Source: Achromobacter denitrificans NBRC 15125
Lineage (GTDB): Bacteria > Pseudomonadota > Gammaproteobacteria > Burkholderiales > Burkholderiaceae_B
Assembly: GCF_001571365.1 (NCBI RefSeq)
Contig: NZ_BCTQ01000038.1
Span: 1-63,086 of the forward strand
Direction of reading: 5' to 3'
DNA length: 63,086 nucleotides
In this document: positions 1 through 9,204 of the stretch, in pieces
Layout: every line of letters starts with the position of its first letter
Numbering within the stretch: the stretch's first letter is position 1
Made by a program: the position numbers and the translations under genes
Notes under the pieces: model-generated
Databases searched by the model: none
What the model saw: the letters and a program-made list of their open reading frames with translations, nothing else
What the model was told of the DNA's origin: nothing

Positions 1-1155
1 GTAGGACGCGCCGCTGGCGCCGCTGTAGCCGGGCCGCGGCGAATCCGCGGGCCGGGGGGCGGCGGGCGCTGCGGCCGCCTGCGGCGGCGTGCCGGCCGCG
101 GACTCGGGCCGGGCGGCGGTTTCGAATTCGTCTTCGTCCTGGCTCGCCGGCGTGACCGCGGAGGATCCGCCGGTCTGCGCCAGCGTCTGGCCGACGGCGT
201 GGGACACGAAGCGGTGCACGGCGCCGCTGTCGCGGAAGCGCACCTCGTGCTTGGCGGGGTGGACGTTCACGTCCACCGCGGCCGGGTCGATGTCCAGGAA
301 CAGCACGTAGGCGGGCTGGCGGTCGCCGTGCAGCACGTCCGCGTAGGCGGCGCGCAAGGCGTGGCTGACGGTGCGGTCGCGGACGTAGCGGCCGTTGACG
401 TACAGGTACTGACGGTCCGCCCGGGCGCGCGCCGCGGTGGGGCGGGTGATCATGCCGGCCAGGCTGACGTTGCCCACAGAGTGCGACAGCAGCAGGCCGT
501 GCTCGGCGAATTCCGCGCCCAGCACGTCGCGGATGCGCTGGGGCGGCTCGGCGGGGAGCCATTGCCGCTGCGCGCGGTCGTGGTGGAACAGGCGGAAGGC
601 GATCTGCGGATGCGCCAGGGCGATGCGCTCCATGGCGTCCACGCAATGGCCGAACTCGGTGGCTTCGGAACGCAGGAACTTGCGGCGGGCCGGCACGGCG
701 TCGAACAGCTGGCGCACGTCCACCGTGGTGCCGGGCGGGCCCGACGCGGGGCTGACCTGCATGCTGCCGGCGTCGATCTGCCAGGCATGCTCGCCGTCGC
801 GGGTGCGGGAAATGATGGTGACCTGGGCCACGGAGGCGATGGAGGCCAGGGCTTCGCCCCGGAACCCCATGGAGGCCACCGATTCCAGTTCGTTCAGCGA
901 GCGGATCTTGCTGGTGGCGTGGCGCGCCAGCGCCAGCGGCAGTTCCTCGGGCGGGATGCCGCCGCCATCGTCGGTGACCGCGATGCGGCGGATGCCGCCG
1001 CCTTCCAGGCGCACCTCGATGGCCCGGCCGCCCGCGTCGATCGCGTTCTCAAGGATTTCCTTGAGCACGGAGGCGGGGCGCTCGATGACCTCGCCGGCGG
1101 CGATCTGGCTGATCAGCAGGTCGGGGAGCGCAAGAATGGAGCGGCGTTCGGTCAT
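1..1155 (-). CDS. mutL: DNA mismatch repair protein MutL (N-terminal part, cut by window edge)
   Basis: MutL is the ATP-dependent coordinator of methyl-independent mismatch repair, linking MutS to downstream nucleases. The frame runs off the left edge, so only about 385 N-terminal residues are present. The GHKL ATPase motifs are clear: [20 protein letters not shown] near the N-terminus, then ENAIDAG (motif I), DDGGGI (motif II) and GFRGEAL (motif III). The transducer domain follows, and the visible C-terminal end is an Ala/Pro-rich low-complexity linker, as usual before the dimerisation domain. The start MTERRS is chosen because it matches family N-termini; an in-frame ATG 7 codons upstream (1176) is possible. 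It is divergent from dedA with 104 bp between starts. Confidence 0.95.
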   Translation of the reverse strand, partial: MTERRSILALPDLLISQIAAGEVIERPASVLKEILENAIDAGGRAIEVRLEGGGIRRIAVTDDGGGIPPEELPLALARHATSKIRSLNELESVASMGFRGEALASIASVAQVTIISRTRDGEHAWQIDAGSMQVSPASGPPGTTVDVRQLFDAVPARRKFLRSEATEFGHCVDAMERIALAHPQIAFRLFHHDRAQRQWLPAEPPQRIRDVLGAEFAEHGLLLSHSVGNVSLAGMITRPTAARARADRQYLYVNGRYVRDRTVSHALRAAYADVLHGDRQPAYVLFLDIDPAAVDVNVHPAKHEVRFRDSGAVHRFVSHAVGQTLAQTGGSSAVTPASQDEDEFETAARPESAAGTPPQAAAAPAAPRPADSPRPGYSGASGASY

Positions 1156-1259
1156 ATTGCTGGCATTTTCTGGCATGGCTGTGCCGATGATTTTAGCGTC
1201 ATGGGCGGGTGGGCTATATTCGCTGACACTTATTCCATTCCCACCGCAGGGTTGCTTCA

Positions 1260-1901
1260 ATGCTTGAGTTCTTCAATATGGTCCTCCACATCGACCAGAC
1301 GCTGGGCGTCTGGGTCGAGCAGTATGGGGTGTGGGTGTACCTGGTGCTGTTCCTGATCGTCTTCGCGGAAACGGGGCTGGTCGTCCTGCCGTTCCTGCCG
1401 GGAGACTCGCTGCTGTTCATCGCGGGGGCGTTCGGCGCGACGGGCCATATCGATCCGCTCTTGATGGGGGGCCTGCTGATCGTCGCGGCGATCACCGGCA
1501 ATACGGTCAACTACGCCGTGGGGCGCTACATCGGGCCGCGCGTGTTCTCGATGAACCTGCGTTTTCTCGACCGCGGCGCGCTGATGCGCACGCACGCGTT
1601 CTACGAAAAGCATGGCGGCAAGACCATCGTGATGTCGCGCTTCATCCCGGTCGTCCGGACCTTCGCGCCCTTCGTGGCGGGCGTGGCCGACATGTCGCTG
1701 GCGCGTTTCCAGCTGTTCAACATCCTGGGCGCGCTCATCTGGGTGGTCAGCCTGGTCGCCGCGGGCTACTTCTTCGGCAACATCCCGCTGGTGCGCGAAC
1801 ACCTGAACACCATCGTGCTGCTGGGCCTGGCCGCCGCGATCGTGCCGGTCGTGGGGGCGGGGCTGTTCAAGCTGGTCAAGGCGCGCCGCGGCGCGCGCTG
1901 A
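1260..1901 (+). CDS. dedA: DedA family inner-membrane protein
   Basis: This is a 213-residue multi-spanning inner-membrane protein of the DedA/VTT family. Members act in membrane homeostasis, and some transport undecaprenyl phosphate or phosphatidylethanolamine. Visible family marks are the N-terminal hydrophobic helix with an acidic residue (VFAETG), the [11 protein letters not shown] motif, and [16 protein letters not shown] with its conserved arginines. Length is normal (E. coli DedA about 219). The ATG follows mutL's divergent start by 104 bp. A strong bidirectional hairpin ends the gene. The exact substrate cannot be read from sequence; 'dedA' is used in the family sense. Confidence 0.85.
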   Translation: MLEFFNMVLHIDQTLGVWVEQYGVWVYLVLFLIVFAETGLVVLPFLPGDSLLFIAGAFGATGHIDPLLMGGLLIVAAITGNTVNYAVGRYIGPRVFSMNLRFLDRGALMRTHAFYEKHGGKTIVMSRFIPVVRTFAPFVAGVADMSLARFQLFNILGALIWVVSLVAAGYFFGNIPLVREHLNTIVLLGLAAAIVPVVGAGLFKLVKARRGAR

Positions 1902-1931
1902 ACCGCCGCCCGCGCTCTGGCGCGGCGGCGG

Positions 1932-1971
1932 AAAAAAGGCGATGCGCGGAAACCGCGCATCGCCTTTTTTT
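1932..1971. terminator. Bidirectional Rho-independent terminator between dedA and amiC
   Basis: A near-perfect inverted repeat (AAAAAAGGCGATGCGCGG, then AA, then its complement ending in a T run) sits between the convergent stops of dedA and amiC. The A-run on one side and T-run on the other would give a U-tail to transcripts from both directions. Confidence 0.9.
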
Positions 1972-1989
1972 ATCGGCCGGAAGCCGGCC

Positions 1990-3375
1990 CTAGCTGACGT
2001 CGCCCAGCCGCGCCAGCGGCGGATTGGCGGTGAAGTAGCGTTGGATGCCCGTCATCATGGCCTGCGCCAGCTTGTCCTGGTGCGAGGTGCTGCGCAGCAG
2101 GGCTTCTTCCTGCGGGTTGCTGATGAAGGCGGTCTCGACCAGCACGGACGGGATGTCCGGCGCCTTCAGCACGGCGAAGCCGGCCTGTTCGACGCTGTTC
2201 TTGTGCAGGCGGTTGATCTTCTTGATTTCGTCCAGGAAGGCGCTGCCGACCTTCAGCGAATCGTTGATCTGCGCGGTGGTGGACAAGTCCAGCAGCACCT
2301 TCGCCACCTGGCGGTCGTGGCTGCCCAGGTTGACGCCGCCGATCAGGTCGGCCGCGTTTTCCTTGTCGGCCATCCAGCGCGCCTGCGTGCTGGTGGCGCC
2401 GCGCTGCGACAGCGCGAATACCGAGGACCCATTGGCCGAGGGCTTGATCCAGGCGTCGGCGTGGATGGAGATGAACAGGTCCGCGCGCACGCGGCGGGCC
2501 TTCTGCACGCGCACGTGCAGGGGCACGAAATAGTCGTCGTCGCGCGTGAGATAGGCGCGCATATAGGGCTGGCTGTCGATCAGCGCCTTCAGGCGCCGGG
2601 CGATGCGCAGCACCACGTCTTTCTCGCGCAGGCCGCTGCTGCCGATGGCGCCCGGATCCTCGCCGCCATGGCCCGGATCCAGCGCGATGGTCAGCATGCG
2701 CTGCTTGCCGCGGCTGGCCGTGGCCGGCGGGGGCTTTGGGGTGGACGGCAGGGCCGGGGCGGGCTGCTGGCCCTGGACGCGGGGCGGTTCGGGCGGGTCC
2801 GCGCGGGTTACCGGGTTGCGCTGGATGTCTTCCAGGATGCGCGCCAGCGGATCGTCCACGTCGGGGCCGCTCTGCTTGTTCAGGATCGCGATCAGCGGGT
2901 CCTGGGCGATTTTCGGGTACAGGTCCAGCACCAGCCGGTACTGGTAGTCCGCCACGGGCTTGAGCGTGAATACCTGCGGCGCCACGGGCTGCTTCAGGTC
3001 GAACACCAGCCGCACCACGTTGGGGCGGTTCTGCGCCACGCGCAGGCTCTGGATATAGGGGTCGTCGGGGCGGACCTTGGAGACCAGGTCGTTCAGGGCC
3101 GCGCTGATGGTCAGCCCTTCGATGTCCACCACCAGGCGGTGGGGATTCTCCAGGGTGAATTGTTCAGCCTTGAGCTCGCTGTCGAGTTCAAGCGTGACCC
3201 GGGTGTATTCGTCGGCCGGCCAGGTGCGCACGGCCAGGATCGTCGCCGCCTGCGCCAGGCGCGGCAGAACCGGCAGGACGAGCAGGGTGGCGGCGACGCT
3301 GATCAGGCGGCGCCGGGTGGCGCCTGCCGAGGGGAGGGCGCCGCTGAGGGCGGGGGGACAATCGCGTTCAACCAT
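1990..3375 (-). CDS. amiC: N-acetylmuramoyl-L-alanine amidase AmiC (AMIN + Amidase_3)
   Basis: Periplasmic zinc amidase that cleaves the lactyl-peptide bond of peptidoglycan during daughter-cell separation. It has 461 residues. An N-terminal export signal contains a twin-arginine stretch (TRRRLIS, residues 20-26) before a hydrophobic core ending LPRLAQA, consistent with Tat export as known for E. coli AmiC. An AMIN domain (about residues 45-150) targets it to the septum. A Pro-rich linker precedes the Amidase_3 domain, which has the zinc ligands in DPGHGG, LREKD and SIHAD and the catalytic glutamate in VETAF. The start lies 73 bp inside tsaE, indicating co-transcription and coupling. It converges on dedA. 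Confidence 0.93.
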   Translation of the reverse strand: MVERDCPPALSGALPSAGATRRRLISVAATLLVLPVLPRLAQAATILAVRTWPADEYTRVTLELDSELKAEQFTLENPHRLVVDIEGLTISAALNDLVSKVRPDDPYIQSLRVAQNRPNVVRLVFDLKQPVAPQVFTLKPVADYQYRLVLDLYPKIAQDPLIAILNKQSGPDVDDPLARILEDIQRNPVTRADPPEPPRVQGQQPAPALPSTPKPPPATASRGKQRMLTIALDPGHGGEDPGAIGSSGLREKDVVLRIARRLKALIDSQPYMRAYLTRDDDYFVPLHVRVQKARRVRADLFISIHADAWIKPSANGSSVFALSQRGATSTQARWMADKENAADLIGGVNLGSHDRQVAKVLLDLSTTAQINDSLKVGSAFLDEIKKINRLHKNSVEQAGFAVLKAPDIPSVLVETAFISNPQEEALLRSTSHQDKLAQAMMTGIQRYFTANPPLARLGDVS

Positions 3376-3842
3376 GTTTGTCCTCGGGCGGTGTACGCGG
3401 TCAGGGTGGCGTCACGTCCTTCGCCCACATAGGCTAGGGAAATCAGCAGGTCGGGAGGGGGCAAAAGGCCCTCTGCCCGCTCAGGCCATTCGATCAAAAC
3501 GACCGCGTCGTCACGCAGCAAATCCCGGAATCCTGCGTCCAACCATTCGCGCGAATCACTAAATCTATAAAAATCAAGGTGATAGAAGTATAAGTTAGAA
3601 ACTTTATAGGATTCAAGCAGCGCGTAGCTCGGACTTTTGATTCGCCCTGTGATGCCGCATTCCCGCAACAGCGCCCGGGTGAAGGCCGTTTTCCCTGCGC
3701 CGAGGTCGCCCTGGAGGTGGATACACCCCCCCGCCAGGCCGGTATCGCGGCCGGAAACCAGGGGGGCGAGCTGCCGCGCCAGCGACTCCGTGGCGGCTTC
3801 GTCGGGCAAGTGCAAGGTCAGGCTGCAAAGAGGGGCGGACAT
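3303..3842 (-). CDS. tsaE: tRNA threonylcarbamoyladenosine biosynthesis ATPase TsaE
   Basis: TsaE is the P-loop ATPase that works with TsaB and TsaD to install the universal t6A37 modification on ANN-decoding tRNAs. The Walker A motif GDLGAGKT is at residues 45-52. SPSYALLESY, then YHLDFYR and the VLIEWPER motif are family hallmarks. I start at MSAPLCS because the family begins there; an ATG 17 codons upstream (3893) would add an unusual basic extension. Its last 24 codons overlap the start of amiC, and the Pro/Ala-rich tail is encoded there. The tsaE-amiC order is common in beta- and gammaproteobacteria. It is divergent from fumC. Confidence 0.93.
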   Translation of the reverse strand: MSAPLCSLTLHLPDEAATESLARQLAPLVSGRDTGLAGGCIHLQGDLGAGKTAFTRALLRECGITGRIKSPSYALLESYKVSNLYFYHLDFYRFSDSREWLDAGFRDLLRDDAVVLIEWPERAEGLLPPPDLLISLAYVGEGRDATLTAYTARGQTWLNAIVPPPSAAPSPRQAPPGAA

Positions 3843-3921
3843 GGCGCGGGGCGAGTGGTAAAAACGGTGGAGGAAACACGGACGTTCGCGCAATTATAGG
3901 AATGCGGGTTTCTGCTAATCT

Positions 3922-3940
3922 AGTAGTGATTGTCATTCTC
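3922..3940. promoter_or_regulatory. Candidate Fur box in the tsaE-fumC divergent region
   Basis: The 19-mer AGTAGTGATTGTCATTCTC matches the classical Fur consensus GATAATGATAATCATTATC at 13 of 19 positions by hand alignment, including the central TGAT and TCATT cores. It lies 67 bp before the fumC start codon. Fur repression of the iron-independent class II fumarase under iron sufficiency is known in other proteobacteria, so the placement makes sense. No binding data are available and no score matrix was run. Confidence 0.45.
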
Positions 3941-4006
3941 AACTAAGCCGTGGCTGGCGCGCTTGCCGCCGGCCACCATCGACGTTGCCACGGAGTTGTA
4001 CGCGCC

Positions 4007-5392
4007 ATGAAGACCCGCATCGAAAAAGACACGTTTGGCCCGATTGAAGTGCCCGAAGACCACCTCTGGGGCGCCCAGACGCAGCGCTCGCTGCATTTCT
4101 TCGCAATTTCCACCGAGAAGATGCCGGCGCCGCTGATCGATGCGATGGCGCGCCTGAAGCGCGCGGCCGCCAAGGTCAACGCCGACCTGGGCGAACTGGA
4201 CCCGAAAATCGCCGACGGCATCATCCGCGCCGCGGACGAAGTGGTTGCCGGCAAATGGCCCAACGAGTTTCCGCTGTCGGTCTGGCAGACCGGTTCCGGC
4301 ACCCAAAGCAACATGAACATGAACGAGGTGCTGGCCAACCGCGCCTCCGAGCTGCTGGGCGGCGTGCGCGGCGAAGAGCGCAAGGTCCACCCGAACGACC
4401 ACGTGAACCGCGGGCAGTCGTCCAACGACACCTTCCCTACCGCCATGCACGTGGCGGCCGCCGTCCAGGTGGAACACCACCTGCTGCCCTCGCTGAAGGC
4501 CCTGCGCGCCACGCTGGCCGCCAAGAGCGCCGCGTTCTACGACATCGTCAAGATCGGCCGCACGCACCTGCAGGACGCCACGCCGCTGACCCTGGGCCAG
4601 GAACTGTCGGGCTACGTGGCCCAGCTGGACCTGGCCGAGCAGCAGATCCGCGCCACCTTGTCCGGCCTGCATCAGCTGGCCATCGGCGGCACCGCGGTGG
4701 GCACCGGCCTGAACGCGCATCCGCAGTTCAGCGTCAAGGTCGCCGCCGAACTGGCGCACGCCACCGGCACGGCCTTCGTGTCCGCGCCCAACAAATTCCA
4801 GGCGCTCGCCTCGCACGAAGCGCTGCTGTTCGCGCACGGCGCGCTGAAGTCGCTGGCGGCCGGCCTGATGAAGATCGCCAACGACGTGCGCTGGCTGTCC
4901 AGCGGCCCCCGCTCGGGCCTGGGCGAGATCAGCATCCCCGAGAACGAGCCGGGCAGCTCCATCATGCCGGGCAAGGTCAACCCGACGCAGTGCGAAGCCA
5001 TCACCATGCTGGCCGCGCAGGTCATGGGCAACGACGTGGCGATCAACATCGGCGGCGCCAGCGGCAATTTCGAGCTGAACGTCTACAAGCCGCTGGTGAT
5101 CCACAATTTCCTGCAATCGGTGCGCCTGCTGACCGACGGCATGGCCAGCTTCGACAAGCACTGCGCCGCCGGCATCGAGCCCAACCTCGAACGCATCGCG
5201 GAACTGGTGGACCGCTCGCTGATGCTGGTGACGGCGCTGAACCCCCACATCGGCTACGACAAGGCCGCGCAGATCGCCAAGAAGGCGCACAAGGAAGGCC
5301 TGTCCCTGAAGGAGTCGGCGCTGGCGCTGGGCTACCTGACCGAGGCACAGTTCGCCGAATGGGTCGTGCCGGCTTCGATGACGAATAAGTAG
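4007..5392 (+). CDS. fumC: Class II fumarate hydratase FumC
   Basis: Iron-independent, oxygen-stable fumarase that interconverts fumarate and L-malate in the TCA cycle as a cytosolic homotetramer. It has 461 residues, the usual length. Diagnostic segments are [25 protein letters not shown] and the aspartase/fumarase signature [13 protein letters not shown]. The start [12 protein letters not shown] is preceded by a weak GGAG; a more upstream ATG (3950) would add 19 unrelated residues. It stands alone, divergent from tsaE, with a candidate Fur box 67 bp upstream, suggesting iron-responsive expression. A 108-bp repeat array starts immediately after its stop codon. Confidence 0.97.
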   Translation: MKTRIEKDTFGPIEVPEDHLWGAQTQRSLHFFAISTEKMPAPLIDAMARLKRAAAKVNADLGELDPKIADGIIRAADEVVAGKWPNEFPLSVWQTGSGTQSNMNMNEVLANRASELLGGVRGEERKVHPNDHVNRGQSSNDTFPTAMHVAAAVQVEHHLLPSLKALRATLAAKSAAFYDIVKIGRTHLQDATPLTLGQELSGYVAQLDLAEQQIRATLSGLHQLAIGGTAVGTGLNAHPQFSVKVAAELAHATGTAFVSAPNKFQALASHEALLFAHGALKSLAAGLMKIANDVRWLSSGPRSGLGEISIPENEPGSSIMPGKVNPTQCEAITMLAAQVMGNDVAINIGGASGNFELNVYKPLVIHNFLQSVRLLTDGMASFDKHCAAGIEPNLERIAELVDRSLMLVTALNPHIGYDKAAQIAKKAHKEGLSLKESALALGYLTEAQFAEWVVPASMTNK

Positions 5393-5793
5393 CCCCCACG
5401 CTGCGCGCGCTTTGCGCGCTTGCTGCCCCCCGAGGGGGCTGCGCCGCCTTGGGGCGGCCCGGCGGCGGCGCGGCTATTTTTGCGACGCACTGTAAAACAG
5501 GCTTCTTTCTCAGGCATTTTCTACGCGCTTGCAGCTCCGAAGGGGGCTGCGCCGCCTTGGGGCGGCCCGGCGGCGGCGCGGCTATTTTTGCGACGCACTG
5601 TAAAACAGGCTTCTTTCTCACGCATTTTCTACGCGCTTGCAGCTCCGGAGGGGGCTGCGTCGCGTTGGGGTGGCTTGGTGGCTGCGCGGCTATTTTTGCG
5701 ACGCACTGTAAAACAGGCTTCTTTCCCACGCATTCCCTACGCGCTTGCAGTCCCGGAGGGGGCTGCGCCGCGTTGGGGCGGCCCGGCGGCGGC
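5392..5793. repeat. Tandem 108-bp repeat array downstream of fumC
   Basis: This gene-free stretch holds a repeat with a 108-bp period. The sequence GCTATTTTTGCGACGCACTG recurs at 5473, 5581 and 5689, and CGCGCTTGC recurs at 5415, 5524, 5632 and 5740. There are three full copies plus partial copies at each end. Each unit pairs a GC-rich hairpin-forming half (GGGGGCTGCGCCGC...GGGGCGGCC) with an AT-richer half (ACTGTAAAACAGGCTTCTTT). The first unit begins with the dispersed GCCCCCACGCTGCGC motif also found at 19.1 kb. Because 108 is a multiple of three, long frames run through it, but their repeat-encoded peptides look non-protein-like. From 5794 to 5890 only a degenerate GC-rich tail is seen. 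Confidence 0.85.
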
Positions 5794-5890
5794 CCAGGAA
5801 CCAAGCCTCGCTTCAGACTTTGTCGCCGACCCATACGCCGTCCCGCCCGAGGGGGGGGACGTGCGCCGACCGCCTGCGCTCAGATTCTGA

Positions 5891-6784
5891 TCAACCGGCC
5901 AGCAGCAGCCAAGCCGGGATCGTCAGCGCGGAGAACAGCGTGCCCAGCGATATCAGCACCGCCACCATGCGGCCGTCGCCACCCATGCGCATCGCCAGCA
6001 CGTAGGCGGCCGACGCCGTCGGCAGGGCCGCGAACAGCAGCAGCATCCGCGCTTCCAGCGGCGGCAGGTCCAGCAGGTCGGCCACCAGCAACGCCATGGC
6101 GGGCAGAACCACGAGTTTCACCGCCAGCATCCACCCGATCAGCGCGCCGTAGCCCTTGCCGCCTTCCCAGGACAGGCTGGCGCCCACGCAGATGATGCCC
6201 AGCGCGATGGCTGCCGCGCCCAGGCGGGCCAGCACCGTGTCCACGGGGCCGGGCAGTTGCAGGCCCGCGAGGTTGCAGGCCAGGCCCAGCAGCGTGGAAA
6301 TCAGCAGCGGGTTGCGCGCCAGCTCGCGCAGGAGATTGTTGCCGCTGTGGCGCGCCAGGCCATAGACCGCCGCCAGATTGGCCATGGGCACCGCGAAGCC
6401 GACGATCAGCGCCATCACCGTCTGGCCCTGCGCGCCGCCCAGGCTCGCCGCCAGCGCCAGGCCGATATAGGTATTGAATCGATAGCCGCATTGCGCCGAC
6501 GAGGCCAGCCCCAGCGACGAAGGCCGCAGCGCCAGGCCCGCGAGCCAGGACAGCGCCACGCCCGACCCGATGACGGCCGCCGTGGCCTGCAACAGCATGA
6601 CGGCGTTGCCGGCCGTGATGGGCGTGCGGACGATGGCCTGGAACAACAGGGCGGGGAACAGGACGAAGTACACCAGCCGCTCGGTGCCGGCGAAAAATTC
6701 GCGTGAAAAACCCAGTTTGTGACGCAGCGCCCAACCCAGCGCGACCAGCATGAAATCAGGGAAAACCAGGAGGGCAACCGACAT
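5891..6784 (-). CDS. AEC family transporter (auxin efflux carrier/malate permease type)
   Basis: Predicted inner-membrane carrier of 297 residues in the AEC superfamily, which in bacteria exports or exchanges carboxylates such as malate or malonate. About ten hydrophobic helices in two five-helix repeats can be drawn. The first repeat contains RLVYFVLFPALLFQAI, and the second ends with the ALPTASAAYVLAMRMGG segment, which carries the family's conserved proline. Despite the 'auxin efflux' family name, nothing here links it directly to the auxin-type operon at 45-63 kb. It is divergent from the Bug receptor gene (241 bp between starts) and convergent with fumC across the repeat array. Substrate unknown. 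Confidence 0.8.
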   Translation of the reverse strand: MSVALLVFPDFMLVALGWALRHKLGFSREFFAGTERLVYFVLFPALLFQAIVRTPITAGNAVMLLQATAAVIGSGVALSWLAGLALRPSSLGLASSAQCGYRFNTYIGLALAASLGGAQGQTVMALIVGFAVPMANLAAVYGLARHSGNNLLRELARNPLLISTLLGLACNLAGLQLPGPVDTVLARLGAAAIALGIICVGASLSWEGGKGYGALIGWMLAVKLVVLPAMALLVADLLDLPPLEARMLLLFAALPTASAAYVLAMRMGGDGRMVAVLISLGTLFSALTIPAWLLLAG

Positions 6785-6953
6785 TGGGCAAGTACGTTTT
6801 GATGGGGGTCAACCGGGGATCGGCGCGCTATGCGACTGTAAGCATTTGCTGCTATTCTCCGTCATTCTGGCGGCCGCGTGTGCCACAAGCAACCTACAAC
6901 AGCAGTGCGATTCGCCCAGCACCAAGCAGCGCGCCGCCACCGTCAATGACTGA

Positions 6954-6999
6954 CCCGTCTACAGGCGGGCACATCAAACACGGCCCGTTTACATACGGG
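6954..6999. promoter_or_regulatory. Twin 16-bp palindromes upstream of Bug receptor gene
   Basis: Two related palindromes, CCCGTCTACAGGCGGG (6954-6969) and CCCGTTTACATACGGG (6984-6999), start exactly 30 bp apart, about three helical turns. They lie 12-57 bp before the Shine-Dalgarno GGAGG (7011-7015) of the following gene. They could be paired operator half-sites or two hairpins in the 5' leader; sequence alone does not decide. Confidence 0.5.
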
Positions 7000-7025
7000 T
7001 TCGCATTATTGGAGGAAACACTTTT

Positions 7026-8018
7026 ATGAACAAAGTCCGCTCCCTGGCCGCGGCCATCGCCCTGGCCGCCGGCGCCGCCGGTACCTTCGGCGTCTCGGTC
7101 GCCCACGCCGCCGATAAGTACCCGAGCAAGCCCATCCGCGTCATCGTTCCGTTTGCGCCCGGCGGTTCCACCGACATCATCGCGCGCCTCGTGACGCAGC
7201 GCATGAGCCAGGAACTGGGCCAGCCCATGGTCGTGGAAAACAAGGGCGGCGCGGGCGGCGCCATCGGCGCGTCCGAAGCCGCGCGCGCCGATGCCGACGG
7301 CTACACCCTGTCCATCGCGACCGTCTCGACGATGGCCGTGAACCCGGCTTGCCGCCCCAACGACCTGCCCTACGATCCGATCAAGGACTTCCAGCCGGTC
7401 ACCAACTTCGCCAACACCGCCAACGTCGTGGCCGTGAACCCGAAGTTCCCGGCCAAGGACTTCAAGGGCTTCCTGGAAGAGCTGAAGAAGAACCCGGGCA
7501 AGTACTCCTACGGCAGCTCCGGCACTTGCGGCGTGCTGCACCTGATGGGCGAATCGTTCAAGATGGCCACCGGCACGGACATCGTGCACGTGCCGTACAA
7601 GGGTTCGGGCCCGGCCGTGGCCGACGCCGTCGGCGGCCAGATCGAAATCCTGTTCGACAACCTGCCTTCGTCGATGCCGCAGATCCAGGCGGGCAAGCTG
7701 CGCGCCATGGCCATCGCGTGGCCGGACCGCATCGAATCCATCAAGGACGTGCCGACCTTCAAGGACGCCGGCTTCCCGGTGCTGAACCAGCCGGTCTGGT
7801 ACGGCCTGCTGGCCCCCAAGGGCACGCCGATGGAAGTCGTGAACAAGCTGCGCGACGCTGCCGTCGTGGCCCTGAAGGACCCGAAGGTCATCAAAGCGCT
7901 GGACGACCAGGGCTCCGCTCCGTCGGGCAACACGCCCGAGGAATTCGCCAAGGAAATCAAGGAACAGTACGACTGGGCGAAGGACGTCGTGAAGAAGCAG
8001 AACATCAAGCTGGACTGA
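7026..8018 (+). CDS. Bug family tripartite tricarboxylate transporter substrate-binding protein
   Basis: Periplasmic solute receptor of 330 residues in the Bug/TctC family, which is massively expanded in Bordetella and relatives. A Sec signal peptide ends VAHA-AD near residue 29. The mature part starts with the family signature YPSKPIRVIVPFAPGGSTDI, followed by VENKGGAGGAIG and VPYKGSGPA, which line the carboxylate-binding cleft. No TctA/TctB membrane genes are adjacent, as for most Bug orphans, so the ligand cannot be predicted. GGAGG is well placed before the ATG. The gene ends at a strong hairpin. Twin palindromes in the leader suggest specific control. Confidence 0.92.
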   Translation: MNKVRSLAAAIALAAGAAGTFGVSVAHAADKYPSKPIRVIVPFAPGGSTDIIARLVTQRMSQELGQPMVVENKGGAGGAIGASEAARADADGYTLSIATVSTMAVNPACRPNDLPYDPIKDFQPVTNFANTANVVAVNPKFPAKDFKGFLEELKKNPGKYSYGSSGTCGVLHLMGESFKMATGTDIVHVPYKGSGPAVADAVGGQIEILFDNLPSSMPQIQAGKLRAMAIAWPDRIESIKDVPTFKDAGFPVLNQPVWYGLLAPKGTPMEVVNKLRDAAVVALKDPKVIKALDDQGSAPSGNTPEEFAKEIKEQYDWAKDVVKKQNIKLD

Positions 8019-8131
8019 TGATGCGCGGGGGCGGGCATTGTCTGTCCCTCGGCTTCACCGCGTAACGGACCCCGGCGCCGCGCTTGCGGCGCGCCCAAGT
8101 TCCTTTCGGGGAGTGCGGGCAGTCCTGCAAT

Positions 8132-8164
8132 AAAAACGGGCGCCTTCGGGCGCCCGTTGCTTTT
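8132..8164 (+). terminator. Rho-independent terminator after Bug gene
   Basis: The hairpin ACGGGCGCC-TTC-GGGCGCCCGT is flanked by an A run upstream and TTGCTTTT downstream. It sits between the convergent Bug and LysR genes and could serve both. Confidence 0.85.
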
Positions 8165-8183
8165 GGCGAGACGCCGAGGATGT

Positions 8184-9092
8184 TCAGGCAGGCGGGGCGT
8201 CGAGCGCGGCCTGGCGCGCTTCGCAGCCGGCCCTGAGCCGCTCGATCAGGTCGCGGTGCAGCGCGGACAGGGGATCCTGGTTGCGCACCATGATGCTGAT
8301 GGGCACGCGCAGCGGCGGATCCAGCCGCCGCAGGCTCATGCCCGGGCGCAGCATCGCCTGGGCCGTGATCGCGTCCACGATCGCGTCGCCGCAGCCGGCG
8401 TCGACCAGCGCGCAGGCCACGTAATGGGTCTGCACCTGGATGGCGACCTGCGGATCCAGGCCCTGCGCGTCGAGCGTCATCTGCAACAGGGCGCCGGAGG
8501 CGTCTCCGGCGTCCAGCACGATCAGCGTGTCGCCCGCCATGTCCGACAGCTCCGACAGCCGCAGCGGGCCCGCGCCCGGCTTGCGGCTCAGGTGCACGAG
8601 CTCCGTGTGGCCCAGGCCCATGCGGGTGAGGCCTGGGTAGTCGTTCGTGTCGAAGGTGATCGCCAGGTCCAGCTCGCGGGTCAACAGCCCCTGCACGAGC
8701 TCCGCGCTGTGATGCGTATGGATGTCGAAGGTGATGCCGGGTTGCGCGTCGCGGCTGGCGCGCACCACGCCCGGCAGCAGTCCCAGGCCGAGCGCGGGCG
8801 CGCAGCCCAGCCGCAAGTGCCCGTTGGGACGGTCTCGCAGGCTGGCGGCCAGCCTGCGCACGCTGTTGAGGTCCTGGTTCAGGCGCGCGACCTCGGGCGT
8901 GAGGATCTCGGCCTCGCGGGTGGCGACCAGCCGGCCCTTCACGCGCTCGAATAGATTGAAGCCCAGCTGGGCTTCGGCGTGCGCCAGCAGCTTGCTGGCC
9001 GCGGGCTGCGAAATGTGCAGCGCGGCCGCCGCCTCTGTCAGGGACCCGGTACGGCGGATCGCTTCGAAAATCTCGATGTGGCGCAGGCGCAT
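8184..9092 (-). CDS. LysR family transcriptional regulator, divergent from ggt
   Basis: LysR-type regulator of 302 residues. The N-terminal winged helix-turn-helix is MRLRHIEIFEAI...GSLTEAAAALHISQPAASKLL (about residues 1-40), followed by a periplasmic-binding-like effector domain. Start is set at MRLRHIE, where the family begins, rather than at the ATG 10 codons upstream (9122). It is divergent from ggt with 112 bp between starts, the classical layout for a LysR protein controlling itself and its neighbour, so glutathione or gamma-glutamyl compound use is a plausible regulon (inference). No effector can be deduced. Confidence 0.88.
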   Translation of the reverse strand: MRLRHIEIFEAIRRTGSLTEAAAALHISQPAASKLLAHAEAQLGFNLFERVKGRLVATREAEILTPEVARLNQDLNSVRRLAASLRDRPNGHLRLGCAPALGLGLLPGVVRASRDAQPGITFDIHTHHSAELVQGLLTRELDLAITFDTNDYPGLTRMGLGHTELVHLSRKPGAGPLRLSELSDMAGDTLIVLDAGDASGALLQMTLDAQGLDPQVAIQVQTHYVACALVDAGCGDAIVDAITAQAMLRPGMSLRRLDPPLRVPISIMVRNQDPLSALHRDLIERLRAGCEARQAALDAPPA

Positions 9093-9204
9093 GGCACGAC
9101 GGGAAGCAGTGGACGGAAACACGGGATTCTATGCCGGATGCGTCCGCCGGACCCGTTGATATGATGGACGCCTGCCGGATTGCCGGCGCACATCGGAGTT
9201 CCAC

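Noticed and set aside
5043..5834. Possible repeat protein with 36-residue units encoded by the 108-bp array on the minus strand
   Set aside because: The frame extends into fumC antisense, units are Pro/Arg/Cys-rich without recognisable fold, there is no RBS, and the DNA repeat has obvious hairpin structure.
5891..6784. Linking the 'auxin efflux carrier' family gene to the auxin-type operon
   Set aside because: The family name comes from plants. Bacterial members move small carboxylates, and the gene is 39 kb away, with its own neighbours.
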